Part shown: positions 26,432 through 34,306 of the stretch, one piece after another
How positions within the stretch are numbered: the first letter of the stretch is position 1
Layout: every line of letters begins with the position of its first letter
NCBI RefSeq assembly: GCF_937936315.1
Contig: NZ_CALGWU010000040.1
Span: 1-64,000 of the forward strand
Reading direction: 5' to 3'
Origin: an uncultured Capnocytophaga sp.
GTDB taxonomy: Bacteria; Bacteroidota; Bacteroidia; Flavobacteriales; Flavobacteriaceae
Length of the DNA: 64,000 bases
Notes under the pieces: model-generated
The model's input: only the letters and a program-made list of their open reading frames with translations
The model's database searches: none
What the model was told of the DNA's origin: nothing
Translations under genes and position numbers: made by a program

Positions 26432-27931
26432 ATGAAACAATACGATGTTTTGGTAATAGGTAGTGGGCTTTCGGGGCTCTTTTCGGCTTTGCTCTTGGCA
26501 AAAGCAGGAAAAAGCGTGTGTGTATTGGAGAAAAATGAGCAGTATGGAGGTAACCTACAAACTTTTGTGCGCAATAATACGCTATTTGATACAGGAGTGC
26601 ATTACATAGGAAGTTTTGCTGAAGGTCAGGTGTTATACGAGTATTTTAAAGATGTAGGTATTGCCAATCATCTTTCGGTAGAACGCCTTGATATAAATGG
26701 CTACGATCGTATTTGTTTTGGAGATACACCTAACATGATGTATCCTCACGCTCAGGGGTATGAGAACTTCGTGCAACAACTCCTCGCCTACTTCCCCAAT
26801 GAAAAGAAAGCCTTAGAAGCGTACGCCCACACAATGCAATCTATTTGCGATAAGTTTCCTCTCTACCGTCATAAACAAGCCGTAGCCGATTACGATGTGC
26901 ATACACTTTCTTTAAAACTCTTAGACTTCCTCAATGGTATTACTACCAATGACCGACTCAAAGCGGTGCTCTTAGGCTCTAACTTTCTCTATGGAGGCAT
27001 TGATGAGCAGATACCTCTGTATGTGCACGCACTATCGGTCAACTCATATATAGAAAGCGCTTGGCGACTCACACAAGGAGGAAGCCAAATCACCCACTTA
27101 CTCATTGAGAAACTACGTCAATATGGTGCTGACCTTTTCAACCAAACGGAGGTTATAGGCTTTGAATATAGTGAAGGGCATACTATCAACACAGTACTCA
27201 CCAAACAAGGAGAGCAGTTTACTGCAAAACAAATCATCTCGGCTATAGATGTAAAGCAACTGCTCAACATCACAGGCAAAACGCCTTTTAAGCCTTCTTT
27301 TTACAAACGCGTGCAGGGCTTACAACCTACGGTTGCTGCCTTTTCATTGCATTTGGTACTCAAACCAAATGCTTTTCGCTACTTGCCCTATAATGTGTAT
27401 TGGTTTAAGGATAACAATAGCGTTTATCACGCTACTAATTACGCTACTAACGACTTCCCAACTTCGTATATGCTCTCTATGAATCCACCCAAGGACGGCA
27501 GGGAATATACTGATAATATTACTATCCTCACCTATATGAATGCCAATGAATTGCATCGCTGGCAAGATAGTTTTACTACCAATACCGAGGGTAACCCAAG
27601 AGGCAACCAATATGAAGTTTTCAAGCAACAACGTGCTATGGATTTATTAGATGCAGTTGCTCAACAATTTCCTACACTCAAAAGTGCTATTGCACATTAC
27701 TACACCTCTACGCCACTCACTTACCGCGATTATATAGGAAACCCTACGGGAGCATTGTACGGCTACAAAAAAAACGCTAACCATATAATGGAAAGCGTTT
27801 TTATGCCACAAACTCACATCAAGAATTTGTATGTTACAGGGCAGAGTGTTGCAATGCACGGATTAGTAGGAGTTACTATCAGTGCGGTGCTCACCTACCA
27901 AATTTTGATGCGGTCTTCAGTTTTTTTATAG
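26432..27931 (+). CDS. FAD-dependent oxidoreductase, phytoene desaturase/retinol saturase-like
   Basis: The protein has 499 residues. An N-terminal dinucleotide fold (YDVLVIGSGLSGLFSALLLA) is followed by CVLEKNEQYGGNLQTF, the arrangement of CrtI, CrtISO and retinol saturase relatives. The C-terminus carries NLYVTGQSVAMHGLVGVTIS, the second FAD contact. The substrate is unknown; carotenoid or other polyene desaturation/isomerisation is possible, but no other carotenoid gene is in the window. It is the last gene of the prmA unit. Its last 37 bases overlap the 3' end of the convergent M13 peptidase gene. Confidence 0.82.
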   Translation: MKQYDVLVIGSGLSGLFSALLLAKAGKSVCVLEKNEQYGGNLQTFVRNNTLFDTGVHYIGSFAEGQVLYEYFKDVGIANHLSVERLDINGYDRICFGDTPNMMYPHAQGYENFVQQLLAYFPNEKKALEAYAHTMQSICDKFPLYRHKQAVADYDVHTLSLKLLDFLNGITTNDRLKAVLLGSNFLYGGIDEQIPLYVHALSVNSYIESAWRLTQGGSQITHLLIEKLRQYGADLFNQTEVIGFEYSEGHTINTVLTKQGEQFTAKQIISAIDVKQLLNITGKTPFKPSFYKRVQGLQPTVAAFSLHLVLKPNAFRYLPYNVYWFKDNNSVYHATNYATNDFPTSYMLSMNPPKDGREYTDNITILTYMNANELHRWQDSFTTNTEGNPRGNQYEVFKQQRAMDLLDAVAQQFPTLKSAIAHYYTSTPLTYRDYIGNPTGALYGYKKNANHIMESVFMPQTHIKNLYVTGQSVAMHGLVGVTISAVLTYQILMRSSVFL

Positions 27932-29958
27932 AGTTTATCACCTTCTTTTACATCAAAGGCTTTATACCAAGCATCTACATTCACAAGTGGACCAAATGAA
28001 CGGAAATATCCAGGACTGTGAGGGTCGGTTTTTACTTGGTTTGTAAGGTATTTATCAGTAGAAAGCGTACGCCATACAGTAGCCCAAGAGATAAAGAAAC
28101 GTTGATCTTGAGTAAAATTGCTTATTTTATCTACATTACCTTTGTCTTTTAAGTACATTTGCAAAGCATCAAAAGCGATGTTCACCCCACCAAGGTCGGC
28201 TATGTTTTCACCACTAGTGAATGTACCATTTACAAATACTCCTTTTACAGGTTCGTATTGGTCGTATTGTTTAGCAAGGGCTTGGGTAGCATTCTCAAAG
28301 TTCTTTTTATCTTCAGCAGTCCACCAGTTTTGCAAGTTACCATCACCGTCAAATTCAGCACCACTATCGTCAAATCCGTGTGTCATTTCGTGACCTATTA
28401 CAGCACCAATACCACCGAAGTTCACCGCAGGGTCGGCTTCGAAATTGAAGAAAGGAGGTTGCAGGATAGCCGCAGGGAACACGATTTCATTATACAATGG
28501 ATTGTAATACGCATTGACTGTTTGAGGTGACATACCCCATTTGGTTTTATCTACAGGTTTGCCTACTTTTTCTAAACTCTTTTGGTAAGCCCATTCATTC
28601 ACACGTTGCAAATTAGTGTAATATACACTTTTAGCAGCTGGTTCAATGGTCAATTTAGAGTAGTCTTCCCATTTATCAGGGTAACCTACTTTCACTGTAA
28701 ATTTATTCAGTTTAGCCAAAGCCTTTTCCTTAGTAGCATCTGACATCCAAGTTACATCTTTGATATGCTGTGCAAAGCTCTTTTTGAGATAGTCTACCAA
28801 AGTAACCATTTCTTCTTTAGCTTTAGGTGGAAAATACTTTTCTACATACAATTTACCAAAGGCTTCACCCAAAATACCATTGATCACACTTAGCGCGCGT
28901 TTGTTCATTGGGCGTTGTTCTTGTTGCCCTTGTAACTCTTTGCTATAGAAGTTAAAAGAAAGCTCATCAAGTTCTTTGGTAAGGTTGCTAGCATTATCGG
29001 CTACTAATTGGTATTTAAGGTAATCTTTGATAAGAGGCAAGTTCTTTTCGTTGATAAACTTATCATATTGTTTATACAAACGAATTTCAGAAATAACCAC
29101 TTTATCAGTATTTACGCCTACGTTTTTAAGAAGTTGAGGCAAGTTTATATTCTTCACTAACTTGCTAAGTTCAGCCATTGTTTGAGGGTTGTAGCTAAGG
29201 TTAGGATTACGGTCTTCCTCATTGGTGAGCATTAGTTTGGCTATAGAGCGCTCAAAATCTACCATTTGTTTAGCTTTTTCGGCAGCTTTGTCGTCTTTTA
29301 GCACTTTGAAGATAGCCATTACATAATCTTGATACTTTTGTAAAGCCTCAGTATTTTCCTTATTGTCTTTTTGGTAGTAATCGCGCCCCATACCGATGCT
29401 AAAATTACCGAGATAAACGGTATTCATATTAGAATCTTTCATATCGGCATATACCCCCCAAGCACAAATAGGATTTTCACCCTCAGGAGTTACCTCTTCT
29501 AGATATTTTTGAAGGTCAACAAGAGTTTTGATATTATCAATTTTAGTAAGAAGTCCCTCAATAGGTTTAAGCCCTTCGGCATCGCGTTTTTTCCAATCAA
29601 TAAACGATTCGTAGAGATCTTTTATCTTTTGACCTTCGGTACCTTGAGCAAAGTTTTCTTTAAGGAGGTTATCTAAGATAAGCAAGCAATTCTCATCGGT
29701 TTTCTCACGGAGGATATGGAAAGAGCCCCACGTAGGTTTATCGGCTGGTATTTTGGCAGTTTTAGCCCAAGTACCGTTTACATAATTGTAGAAATCATCT
29801 TGCGGACGCACCGTAGTGTCCATTTCAGCAAGGGAAAGCCCCTTGTCAGCATTTTTGTCTGTCATTGCATTTTCTGATTTTTTGTTATTTCCGCCACAAG
29901 CAACGATGAGTGCTGCCGACGAAAACAACAGTGCGGTTTTTACTGTTTTTCTCATCAT
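27895..29958 (-). CDS. M13 (neprilysin-like) zinc metallopeptidase lipoprotein
   Basis: A 687-residue envelope peptidase. The signal peptide ends in a lipobox (AALIVACGGN), so it is lipid-anchored. The zinc site is IGHEMTHGFDDSGAEFDGDG near residue 521, with the third ligand in ENIADLGGVNIAFDAL. NAYYNPLYNEIVFPAAILQPP is the substrate-binding motif of M13 peptidases. All catalytic residues are intact. It probably digests oligopeptides in the periplasm or at the surface. Two adjacent ATGs (29958, 29955) are equivalent. Confidence 0.94.
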   Translation of the reverse strand: MMRKTVKTALLFSSAALIVACGGNNKKSENAMTDKNADKGLSLAEMDTTVRPQDDFYNYVNGTWAKTAKIPADKPTWGSFHILREKTDENCLLILDNLLKENFAQGTEGQKIKDLYESFIDWKKRDAEGLKPIEGLLTKIDNIKTLVDLQKYLEEVTPEGENPICAWGVYADMKDSNMNTVYLGNFSIGMGRDYYQKDNKENTEALQKYQDYVMAIFKVLKDDKAAEKAKQMVDFERSIAKLMLTNEEDRNPNLSYNPQTMAELSKLVKNINLPQLLKNVGVNTDKVVISEIRLYKQYDKFINEKNLPLIKDYLKYQLVADNASNLTKELDELSFNFYSKELQGQQEQRPMNKRALSVINGILGEAFGKLYVEKYFPPKAKEEMVTLVDYLKKSFAQHIKDVTWMSDATKEKALAKLNKFTVKVGYPDKWEDYSKLTIEPAAKSVYYTNLQRVNEWAYQKSLEKVGKPVDKTKWGMSPQTVNAYYNPLYNEIVFPAAILQPPFFNFEADPAVNFGGIGAVIGHEMTHGFDDSGAEFDGDGNLQNWWTAEDKKNFENATQALAKQYDQYEPVKGVFVNGTFTSGENIADLGGVNIAFDALQMYLKDKGNVDKISNFTQDQRFFISWATVWRTLSTDKYLTNQVKTDPHSPGYFRSFGPLVNVDAWYKAFDVKEGDKLYKKTEDRIKIW

Positions 29959-29986
29959 CTTGTATAATGTTTTTGTTTAATGAAGG

Positions 29987-30017
29987 CAAAGGTAGAAAAT
30001 AATTGACAATTAACAAT
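29987..30017 (-). promoter_or_regulatory. Promoter of the M13 peptidase gene
   Basis: Minus-strand ATTG (30014-30017), 19 bases, TACCTTTG (29987-29994). The spacer holds a 16-base motif (30001-30016) that recurs exactly before the AddB-like gene at 59587-59602. Confidence 0.6.
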
Positions 30018-30042
30018 AAAGAACAGAAAAAATCGATATAAA

Positions 30043-30076
30043 AAACTTTGCCAAAGTTTCAATTTTGGCAAAGTTT
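30043..30076 (-). terminator. Intrinsic terminator of metK
   Basis: A 13-bp stem (AAACTTTGCCAAA at 30043-30055, complement at 30064-30076) with an 8-base loop is followed by TTTATAT on the minus strand. It lies 33 bases past the metK stop. Confidence 0.88.
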
Positions 30077-30108
30077 ATCACTCGTAATTTATAATTTGTA
30101 ACTCGTAA

Positions 30109-31356
30109 TTAAAAAAATGCTGCTTTTACTTTTTCAACGAAATCTAATTTTTCCCAAGTAAAGAGCTCTACTTCTATCGTTTTTGTTTTGTGATAAGGCG
30201 ATGAGAATACTTTGGTTACAACCTCAGGAGTACGCCCCATATGTCCGTAAGAAGCTGTCTCGCTGTAGATAGGATTGCGCAATTTTAGGCGTTGTTCTAT
30301 ATCATACGGACGCAATGGGAAGATTTCTTGTATTTTTTTAGCTATTTCACCATCAGTGAGGTTCACTTTGGCAGTACCATAAGTATTTACATACACACCT
30401 GTAGGCTCAGCTACCCCTATGGCATAACTCACTTGTACCAATATTTCATCGGCAACACCTGCTGCTACTAAGTTTTTAGCGATGTGACGCATAGCATACG
30501 CCGCACTGCGGTCTACCTTGCTCGGGTCTTTACCAGAGAATGCTCCCCCACCGTGTGCTCCTTTACCACCGTAAGTATCTACAATAATTTTGCGACCAGT
30601 AAGCCCTGTATCGCCGTGAGGACCTCCAATCACAAAAATACCTGTAGGGTTGATGTGATAAATAATTTTATCGTCAAAGAAAGGTGCGTACTGAGGATAC
30701 TTTTTAATCACACGCGGAATGAGAATTTTCACGATATCCTCTTTAATTTTTTGAAGCATTTTCTTTTCAGTATCAAAGTCGTCGTGTTGGGTTGAAATCA
30801 CAATCGTGTTCACACGCACCGGCTTGTTGTCATCGCTATACTCAAGAGTTACCTGACTTTTAGCATCGGGACGCAAATAGGTAATCTCCTTGTTTTCACG
30901 GCGTAATGCTGCCAATTCTCTCAACAAAGCGTGTGAAAGGTCTAAAGCGAGTGGCATATAATTTTCGGTTTCGTTCACCGCATAGCCAAACATCATTCCT
31001 TGGTCGCCAGCACCTTGTTCTTCAGGTTTTCCGCGGTCTACTCCTTGATTGATATCAGGTGATTGTTCGTGAATAGCCGAAAGTACCCCACACGATTTGG
31101 CTTCAAACATATAGTCGCTTTTGGTATAGCCAATTTTCTCAATCACGTTGCGCGCGATTTGTTGTACATCGATGTAAGTGTTTGATTTTACTTCGCCAGC
31201 CAATATAACCTGACCGGTAGTTACTAATGTCTCGCAAGCCACTTTAGAGTGGGGGTCGAAAGCGAGGAAGTTGTCAATAAGTGCATCGCTAATTTGGTCA
31301 GCGATTTTGTCTGGATGTCCTTCTGAAACGGACTCAGAGGTAAATAAATATCCCAT
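30109..31356 (-). CDS. metK: S-adenosylmethionine synthetase
   Basis: MetK, 415 residues, makes SAM from methionine and ATP. GHPDKIADQISDALID carries the N-terminal active-site His/Asp, GAGDQGMMFGYA the adenosine loop, and GGGAFSGKDPSKVDRSAAY the phosphate-binding signature. Length and motifs are complete. It has a well-matched promoter and a leader of about 115 bases with paired segments and a short reading frame, suggesting post-initiation regulation, plus its own terminator, so it appears monocistronic. Confidence 0.97.
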   Translation of the reverse strand: MGYLFTSESVSEGHPDKIADQISDALIDNFLAFDPHSKVACETLVTTGQVILAGEVKSNTYIDVQQIARNVIEKIGYTKSDYMFEAKSCGVLSAIHEQSPDINQGVDRGKPEEQGAGDQGMMFGYAVNETENYMPLALDLSHALLRELAALRRENKEITYLRPDAKSQVTLEYSDDNKPVRVNTIVISTQHDDFDTEKKMLQKIKEDIVKILIPRVIKKYPQYAPFFDDKIIYHINPTGIFVIGGPHGDTGLTGRKIIVDTYGGKGAHGGGAFSGKDPSKVDRSAAYAMRHIAKNLVAAGVADEILVQVSYAIGVAEPTGVYVNTYGTAKVNLTDGEIAKKIQEIFPLRPYDIEQRLKLRNPIYSETASYGHMGRTPEVVTKVFSSPYHKTKTIEVELFTWEKLDFVEKVKAAFF

Positions 31357-31474
31357 TGATAATTATGATTTAGCAGGGGACGCCATTGTAAAGAAGAACT
31401 GTTTTAGCATTTTTTGGGGAACACCCCAAGAGGTTGCAATCAGTACAAATTTGTCCTCTTTGTTATTAATTGGC
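31357..31474 (-). promoter_or_regulatory. Structured leader of metK, possible RNA switch or attenuator
   Basis: From the predicted start near 31474, the transcript begins GCCA, which can pair with TGGC ending at 31382. Inside lie ACTG/CAGT (31441-31444 with 31398-31401) and a perfect hairpin TTGGGG-TGTT-CCCCAA (31414-31429). AAAGAGG (31455-31461) can pair either with CCTCTT (31428-31433) or with TCTTCTTT (31390-31397); the first competes with the lower part of the hairpin. GCAACC and TGCTAAA flank the hairpin, faintly like the SAM-I core, but the canonical SAM-I 5' half is absent. Structure and SAM sensing are inference. Confidence 0.4.
31363..31410 (-). other. Possible leader peptide ORF before metK
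   Basis: A 15-codon frame MLKQFFFTMASPAKS ends 6 bases before the metK ATG. An internal ATG at 31386 would give MASPAKS. Codons remain open further upstream without another ATG. Translation here would disrupt the pairings described for the leader. There is no Shine-Dalgarno, but this genome seldom has one. Confidence 0.25.
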
Positions 31475-31476
31475 GG

Positions 31477-31507
31477 CAAAGTTACGAATATTTTATCAAT
31501 TAACAAA
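31477..31507 (-). promoter_or_regulatory. Promoter of metK
   Basis: Minus-strand TTTG (31504-31507), exactly 19 bases, TAACTTTG (31477-31484): a perfect Bacteroidota -33/-7 pair placing the start near 31474. Confidence 0.85.
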
Positions 31508-31633
31508 TTTTGGAAGTTAGTGGTTTGTTTTTTATAAACGTTGGGAAATTAGTTATTTTTTATAATTTATTTCAAAGAGAGTTTTTTAGAAATTAAAAAA
31601 GTATCTTAAAAAGTCTTAGAGGAGTTGGAATTA

Positions 31634-32164
31634 TTATTTTTTATGTATTGTTGATTGTAATAATTTACATCCTACATATTTTTTGAAATTGGGGTGTGCA
31701 TTTCTATAGAAACAATCCCAATAACTAGCAATACGGCTTTCTATACGCTTTTGGTAGAGAGGGTTTTTACGAAAGAAGACCTTTAATTTATCACGAGTGT
31801 TATTAGGAAGTTCGCGGTGAAGCACTTCTAATATTTCTATCACATAATCACCAATAAGTTTGGCTATAAAGGGCAAGGCAAAATCTTCTTTTACTGTTAA
31901 CAATTTCCTTAGGTAAAATTCTCTTAAATGACCATTACAATGACACAAATATAAGCAATTAAGCATTTGTTCTTGAACCAAAGTCAGGTTTTGGGTGTTG
32001 AATTCTCCAAAATAGATTCTTTGAGGTAACTCTAAAACTTCCCCATTGAAGCAAACGACTTCCATTCCTATAGTTTTGAAGCTATTAGGGTCATTTTGCT
32101 GTAGAAAATCTGCAATTTTATCAGCATCTTTGTGTAAATAAGAAGGGAAGGCTTTTTGTATCAT
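31634..32164 (-). CDS. Unrecognised cytoplasmic protein
   Basis: A 176-residue protein I cannot place. It has no signal peptide or membrane segment. The sequence is mixed alpha/beta at the start (FKTIGMEVVCFNGEVLELPQRIYFGEF) and mainly helical after that, with CLYLCHCNGHLREFYLRKL in the middle and a basic C-terminus with Cys near the end. The LCHCNGH region could bind metal but is not a known motif. It starts 8 bp after the stop of the 32173 gene, so the two are probably co-transcribed, downstream of mltG. Confidence 0.6.
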   Translation of the reverse strand: MIQKAFPSYLHKDADKIADFLQQNDPNSFKTIGMEVVCFNGEVLELPQRIYFGEFNTQNLTLVQEQMLNCLYLCHCNGHLREFYLRKLLTVKEDFALPFIAKLIGDYVIEILEVLHRELPNNTRDKLKVFFRKNPLYQKRIESRIASYWDCFYRNAHPNFKKYVGCKLLQSTIHKK

Positions 32165-32172
32165 TATTTGTC

Positions 32173-32556
32173 TTATTTTTGTAAAGGAGAGGTATCATAA
32201 CCCAATGATTGCAAAAAAAGTAAACCATTTAAAGGAGCTGTTTTGTTACTACCTGTCCAACCTTGTGTTTCTGCCCAATCAATAAGTTTGGGGATGTATT
32301 TAGGTTCATTAAGGTTAATATTATCCTCAGTTTGTGTATTTTTATTCAACAAATTGATGTTCCCATTGAGGGGTTGCCCCATAAACTCATCTTCAATGGT
32401 AATAAAATCAATACACAAGGGCATATTTTTCTCTCCACTTAAGAAAATACGCACAGAAAGTAATGAGGCATTATCTCCTTTAGTGTTGTAAGCAGTATTT
32501 ACACGATATAAATACTCTTGACTTTTATGAACTAATTTGCGTAATTTCTGTTTCAT
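32173..32556 (-). CDS. Unrecognised small protein
   Basis: A soluble 127-residue protein I do not recognise. The N-terminus is basic (MKQKLRKLVHKSQEYLYRV). Beta strands with LLSVRIFLSG and CIDFITIEDEFMGQPL follow, and the C-terminus (PKYIPKLIDWAETQGWTGSN, then LLFLQSLGYDT) looks like a small helical module. It is sandwiched between mltG (8 bp) and the 31634 gene (8 bp), which suggests an operon with mltG. The pair could be an effector/immunity or regulatory pair; nothing in the sequence decides this. Confidence 0.6.
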   Translation of the reverse strand: MKQKLRKLVHKSQEYLYRVNTAYNTKGDNASLLSVRIFLSGEKNMPLCIDFITIEDEFMGQPLNGNINLLNKNTQTEDNINLNEPKYIPKLIDWAETQGWTGSNKTAPLNGLLFLQSLGYDTSPLQK

Positions 32557-32564
32557 AATTATTT

Positions 32565-33590
32565 TTATTTAACGCCTTTTTCATCAGCCCATTTGTGATA
32601 TTTTTTAGCTTCTTGAGAGTGTTGCAAAAAGGTGCGTGAGAACTTGTGATAACCAAAATTTTCGGTATCGGCAGCAAAGAAGAAATAATCGTGTTGTTCG
32701 GGATCGAGTACTGCCTCGATAGACGAAATATCGGGCATAGAGATGAGACCTATAGGCAAACCGTAATTTTTATAAGTATTATAAGGATTTTCTAAACTTG
32801 TATGCAATCCTGTAACGCGTTTAACTACAAGAGTATAGTCATTTAAATGGTTTTTATAGCCAAAAATAGCAGTAGGGTCGGCTTGCAACATCATATTGCT
32901 ATGCAAGCGGTTGAGGTAAACTCCGGCAATGCGTGGGCGCTCATCAACTTTAGCAGTTTCTTTTTGTACGATAGAAGCCAATATACTGACTCCTATAGGT
33001 GTAAGGTCTTGCTTTTGGGCTTGCGTTTTGCGTTCAGGCGTCCAAAAACGTTCATACTCTTTGAGCATGCGGTCGCGAAAGTCTTCGGCTGAGGTATTCC
33101 AATAAAACTCATAGGTATTAGGGATGTACATAGCCAATGCAGTAGCATCGGTGAAGCCGTTTTCTTTGAGGAAGTTAGGGTTTAAGAAAGCACGCATTAG
33201 AGTAGCGCTATCGGGTTCTATTTGAGCCGCAATGCGTCCAGCAAAATCTTCTAATCGCTCCTGATTGTTGAATTTGAGTTTTACAGGAGTATTGCGATTG
33301 CGGAGTGTGCGCACAATATCTATATTGGTAGCCCCTTTTTTGATGATGTATTTACCTGCTTTTACTTTATCAGCATAGCCCATACGTTTGGCTACTTGAG
33401 TAAAAGAGGTAGGGTCTTTCAGTAGCGGACTCATCACGTGTAATACCTCGCTAAAATCAGCTCCTGTAGGGATATATACTATTTCTTCTTTGGTTTGAAA
33501 GGCTGTATTGCCTACCAATACAGCGCGATAAATAAAGAAGCCTACTACGGCTACAGCGGCTATAACCGCTCCTATAATCCATTTTTTCAT
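32565..33590 (-). CDS. mltG: Endolytic transglycosylase MltG (YceG family)
   Basis: MltG, 341 residues, is an inner-membrane enzyme that cuts nascent glycan strands and sets their length. One N-terminal transmembrane helix (WIIGAVIAAVAVVGFFIYRA) is followed by a LysM-like region and the YceG domain. The catalytic glutamate lies in LASIVQKETAKVDERPRIAG, with VYLNRLHSNMMLQADPT and PYNTYKNYGLPIGLISMPD. All family motifs are present. A 50-codon ORF ends 12 bp upstream. Confidence 0.94.
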   Translation of the reverse strand: MKKWIIGAVIAAVAVVGFFIYRAVLVGNTAFQTKEEIVYIPTGADFSEVLHVMSPLLKDPTSFTQVAKRMGYADKVKAGKYIIKKGATNIDIVRTLRNRNTPVKLKFNNQERLEDFAGRIAAQIEPDSATLMRAFLNPNFLKENGFTDATALAMYIPNTYEFYWNTSAEDFRDRMLKEYERFWTPERKTQAQKQDLTPIGVSILASIVQKETAKVDERPRIAGVYLNRLHSNMMLQADPTAIFGYKNHLNDYTLVVKRVTGLHTSLENPYNTYKNYGLPIGLISMPDISSIEAVLDPEQHDYFFFAADTENFGYHKFSRTFLQHSQEAKKYHKWADEKGVK

Positions 33591-33602
33591 AGTTGTTTTA
33601 TT

Positions 33603-33755
33603 TTAAAATTTCCATTCTATGGTTTTGTCTTCTTTTTCTCGAAATTCCTTTTCTTTAGCAATCTCATTTTGTAGATGCTTAGTATACCGACCGAAGTTCA
33701 ACAAGGTTTCTAAACTAAGTGCTCTGTAAGTTTGTTTGATTTCTGAAATAGTCAT
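33603..33755 (-). CDS. Small 50-residue protein
   Basis: A short frame from the ATG at 33755 gives MTISEIKQTYRALSLETLLN followed by FGRYTKHLQNEIAKEKEFREKEDKTIEWKF. The second half is strongly charged and should be helical. It lies 6 bp after the stop of the HXXEE gene and 12 bp before mltG, so it fills the gap between two same-strand genes exactly. That context, and the lack of any other explanation for the gap, support it. Function unknown. Confidence 0.55.
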   Translation of the reverse strand: MTISEIKQTYRALSLETLLNFGRYTKHLQNEIAKEKEFREKEDKTIEWKF

Positions 33756-33761
33756 TGGTTT

Positions 33762-34181
33762 CTATCTTTTAAACAACTGATACCCCCATTTCGGGATGAG
33801 ATAAACGCCTATGAGACAGGTTACCATTACGGGTGAATAGGAATGGGTGAAATAGCTTATTAAGATATGCCATACCAAGAAGAAAGTCAATCCTGCAAGG
33901 TATAAGCCAAGAGCAATACGTGTTACTTTTTCGCTCTTTCGACATAAAAAAGCAATAAGAACTACGACTGCTATTTGTCCTATAGAAGCCCACACAAAAT
34001 ATTCAGGGTGTTCATTAGCTAAATGAGCATTCTCAGCAATTCTGGGGAGTTGCAACCATTGGGGTATCTTATCTACAAAGTCGATATACCATTGCCAGAA
34101 TGAAATACTCTCTTCTACTTGATGCAAAGCGTGTAGTCCCATTATAGGTAACCATAAATGTATGTATCTATTGGTTTGCAT
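33762..34181 (-). CDS. HXXEE domain membrane protein
   Basis: A 139-residue integral membrane protein with about four helices. The N-terminal LHALHQVEESISFW contains the HxxEE signature of this family, and NAHLANEHPEYFVW carries further conserved-looking polar residues. Helices IGQIAVVVLIAFLC, IALGLYLAGLTFFLVWHILI and VMVTCLIGVYLIP follow. The family is uncharacterised; the HxxEE motif hints at metal binding. Probably the first gene of the unit with the 50-residue ORF and mltG. Confidence 0.75.
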   Translation of the reverse strand: MQTNRYIHLWLPIMGLHALHQVEESISFWQWYIDFVDKIPQWLQLPRIAENAHLANEHPEYFVWASIGQIAVVVLIAFLCRKSEKVTRIALGLYLAGLTFFLVWHILISYFTHSYSPVMVTCLIGVYLIPKWGYQLFKR

Positions 34182-34225
34182 TTTGCAAATCTTTTATCTG
34201 ATGGCAAAGATACTAAAAAAAAGAA

Positions 34226-34268
34226 AAACCGAAAACTTTATACTATAAAAGTACCAAATCTTCGGTTT
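34226..34268 (-). terminator. Terminator after pnp
   Basis: Outer arms AAACCGAA/TTCGGTTT (34226-34233, 34261-34268) and inner arms ACTTT/AAAGT (34235-34239, 34248-34252) make an interrupted hairpin. On the minus strand it is followed by TTCTTTTTTTT. Confidence 0.75.
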
Positions 34269-34306
34269 AAAAAATATTATGAATACAAAAATTCTATAAC
34301 ATACGT

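Noticed and set aside
31357..31507. A canonical SAM-I riboswitch before metK
   Set aside because: Only GCAACC and TGCTAAA resemble its core; the CUUAUCnAGAG-type 5' half and kink-turn sequence are absent. Reported only as an unclassified leader.
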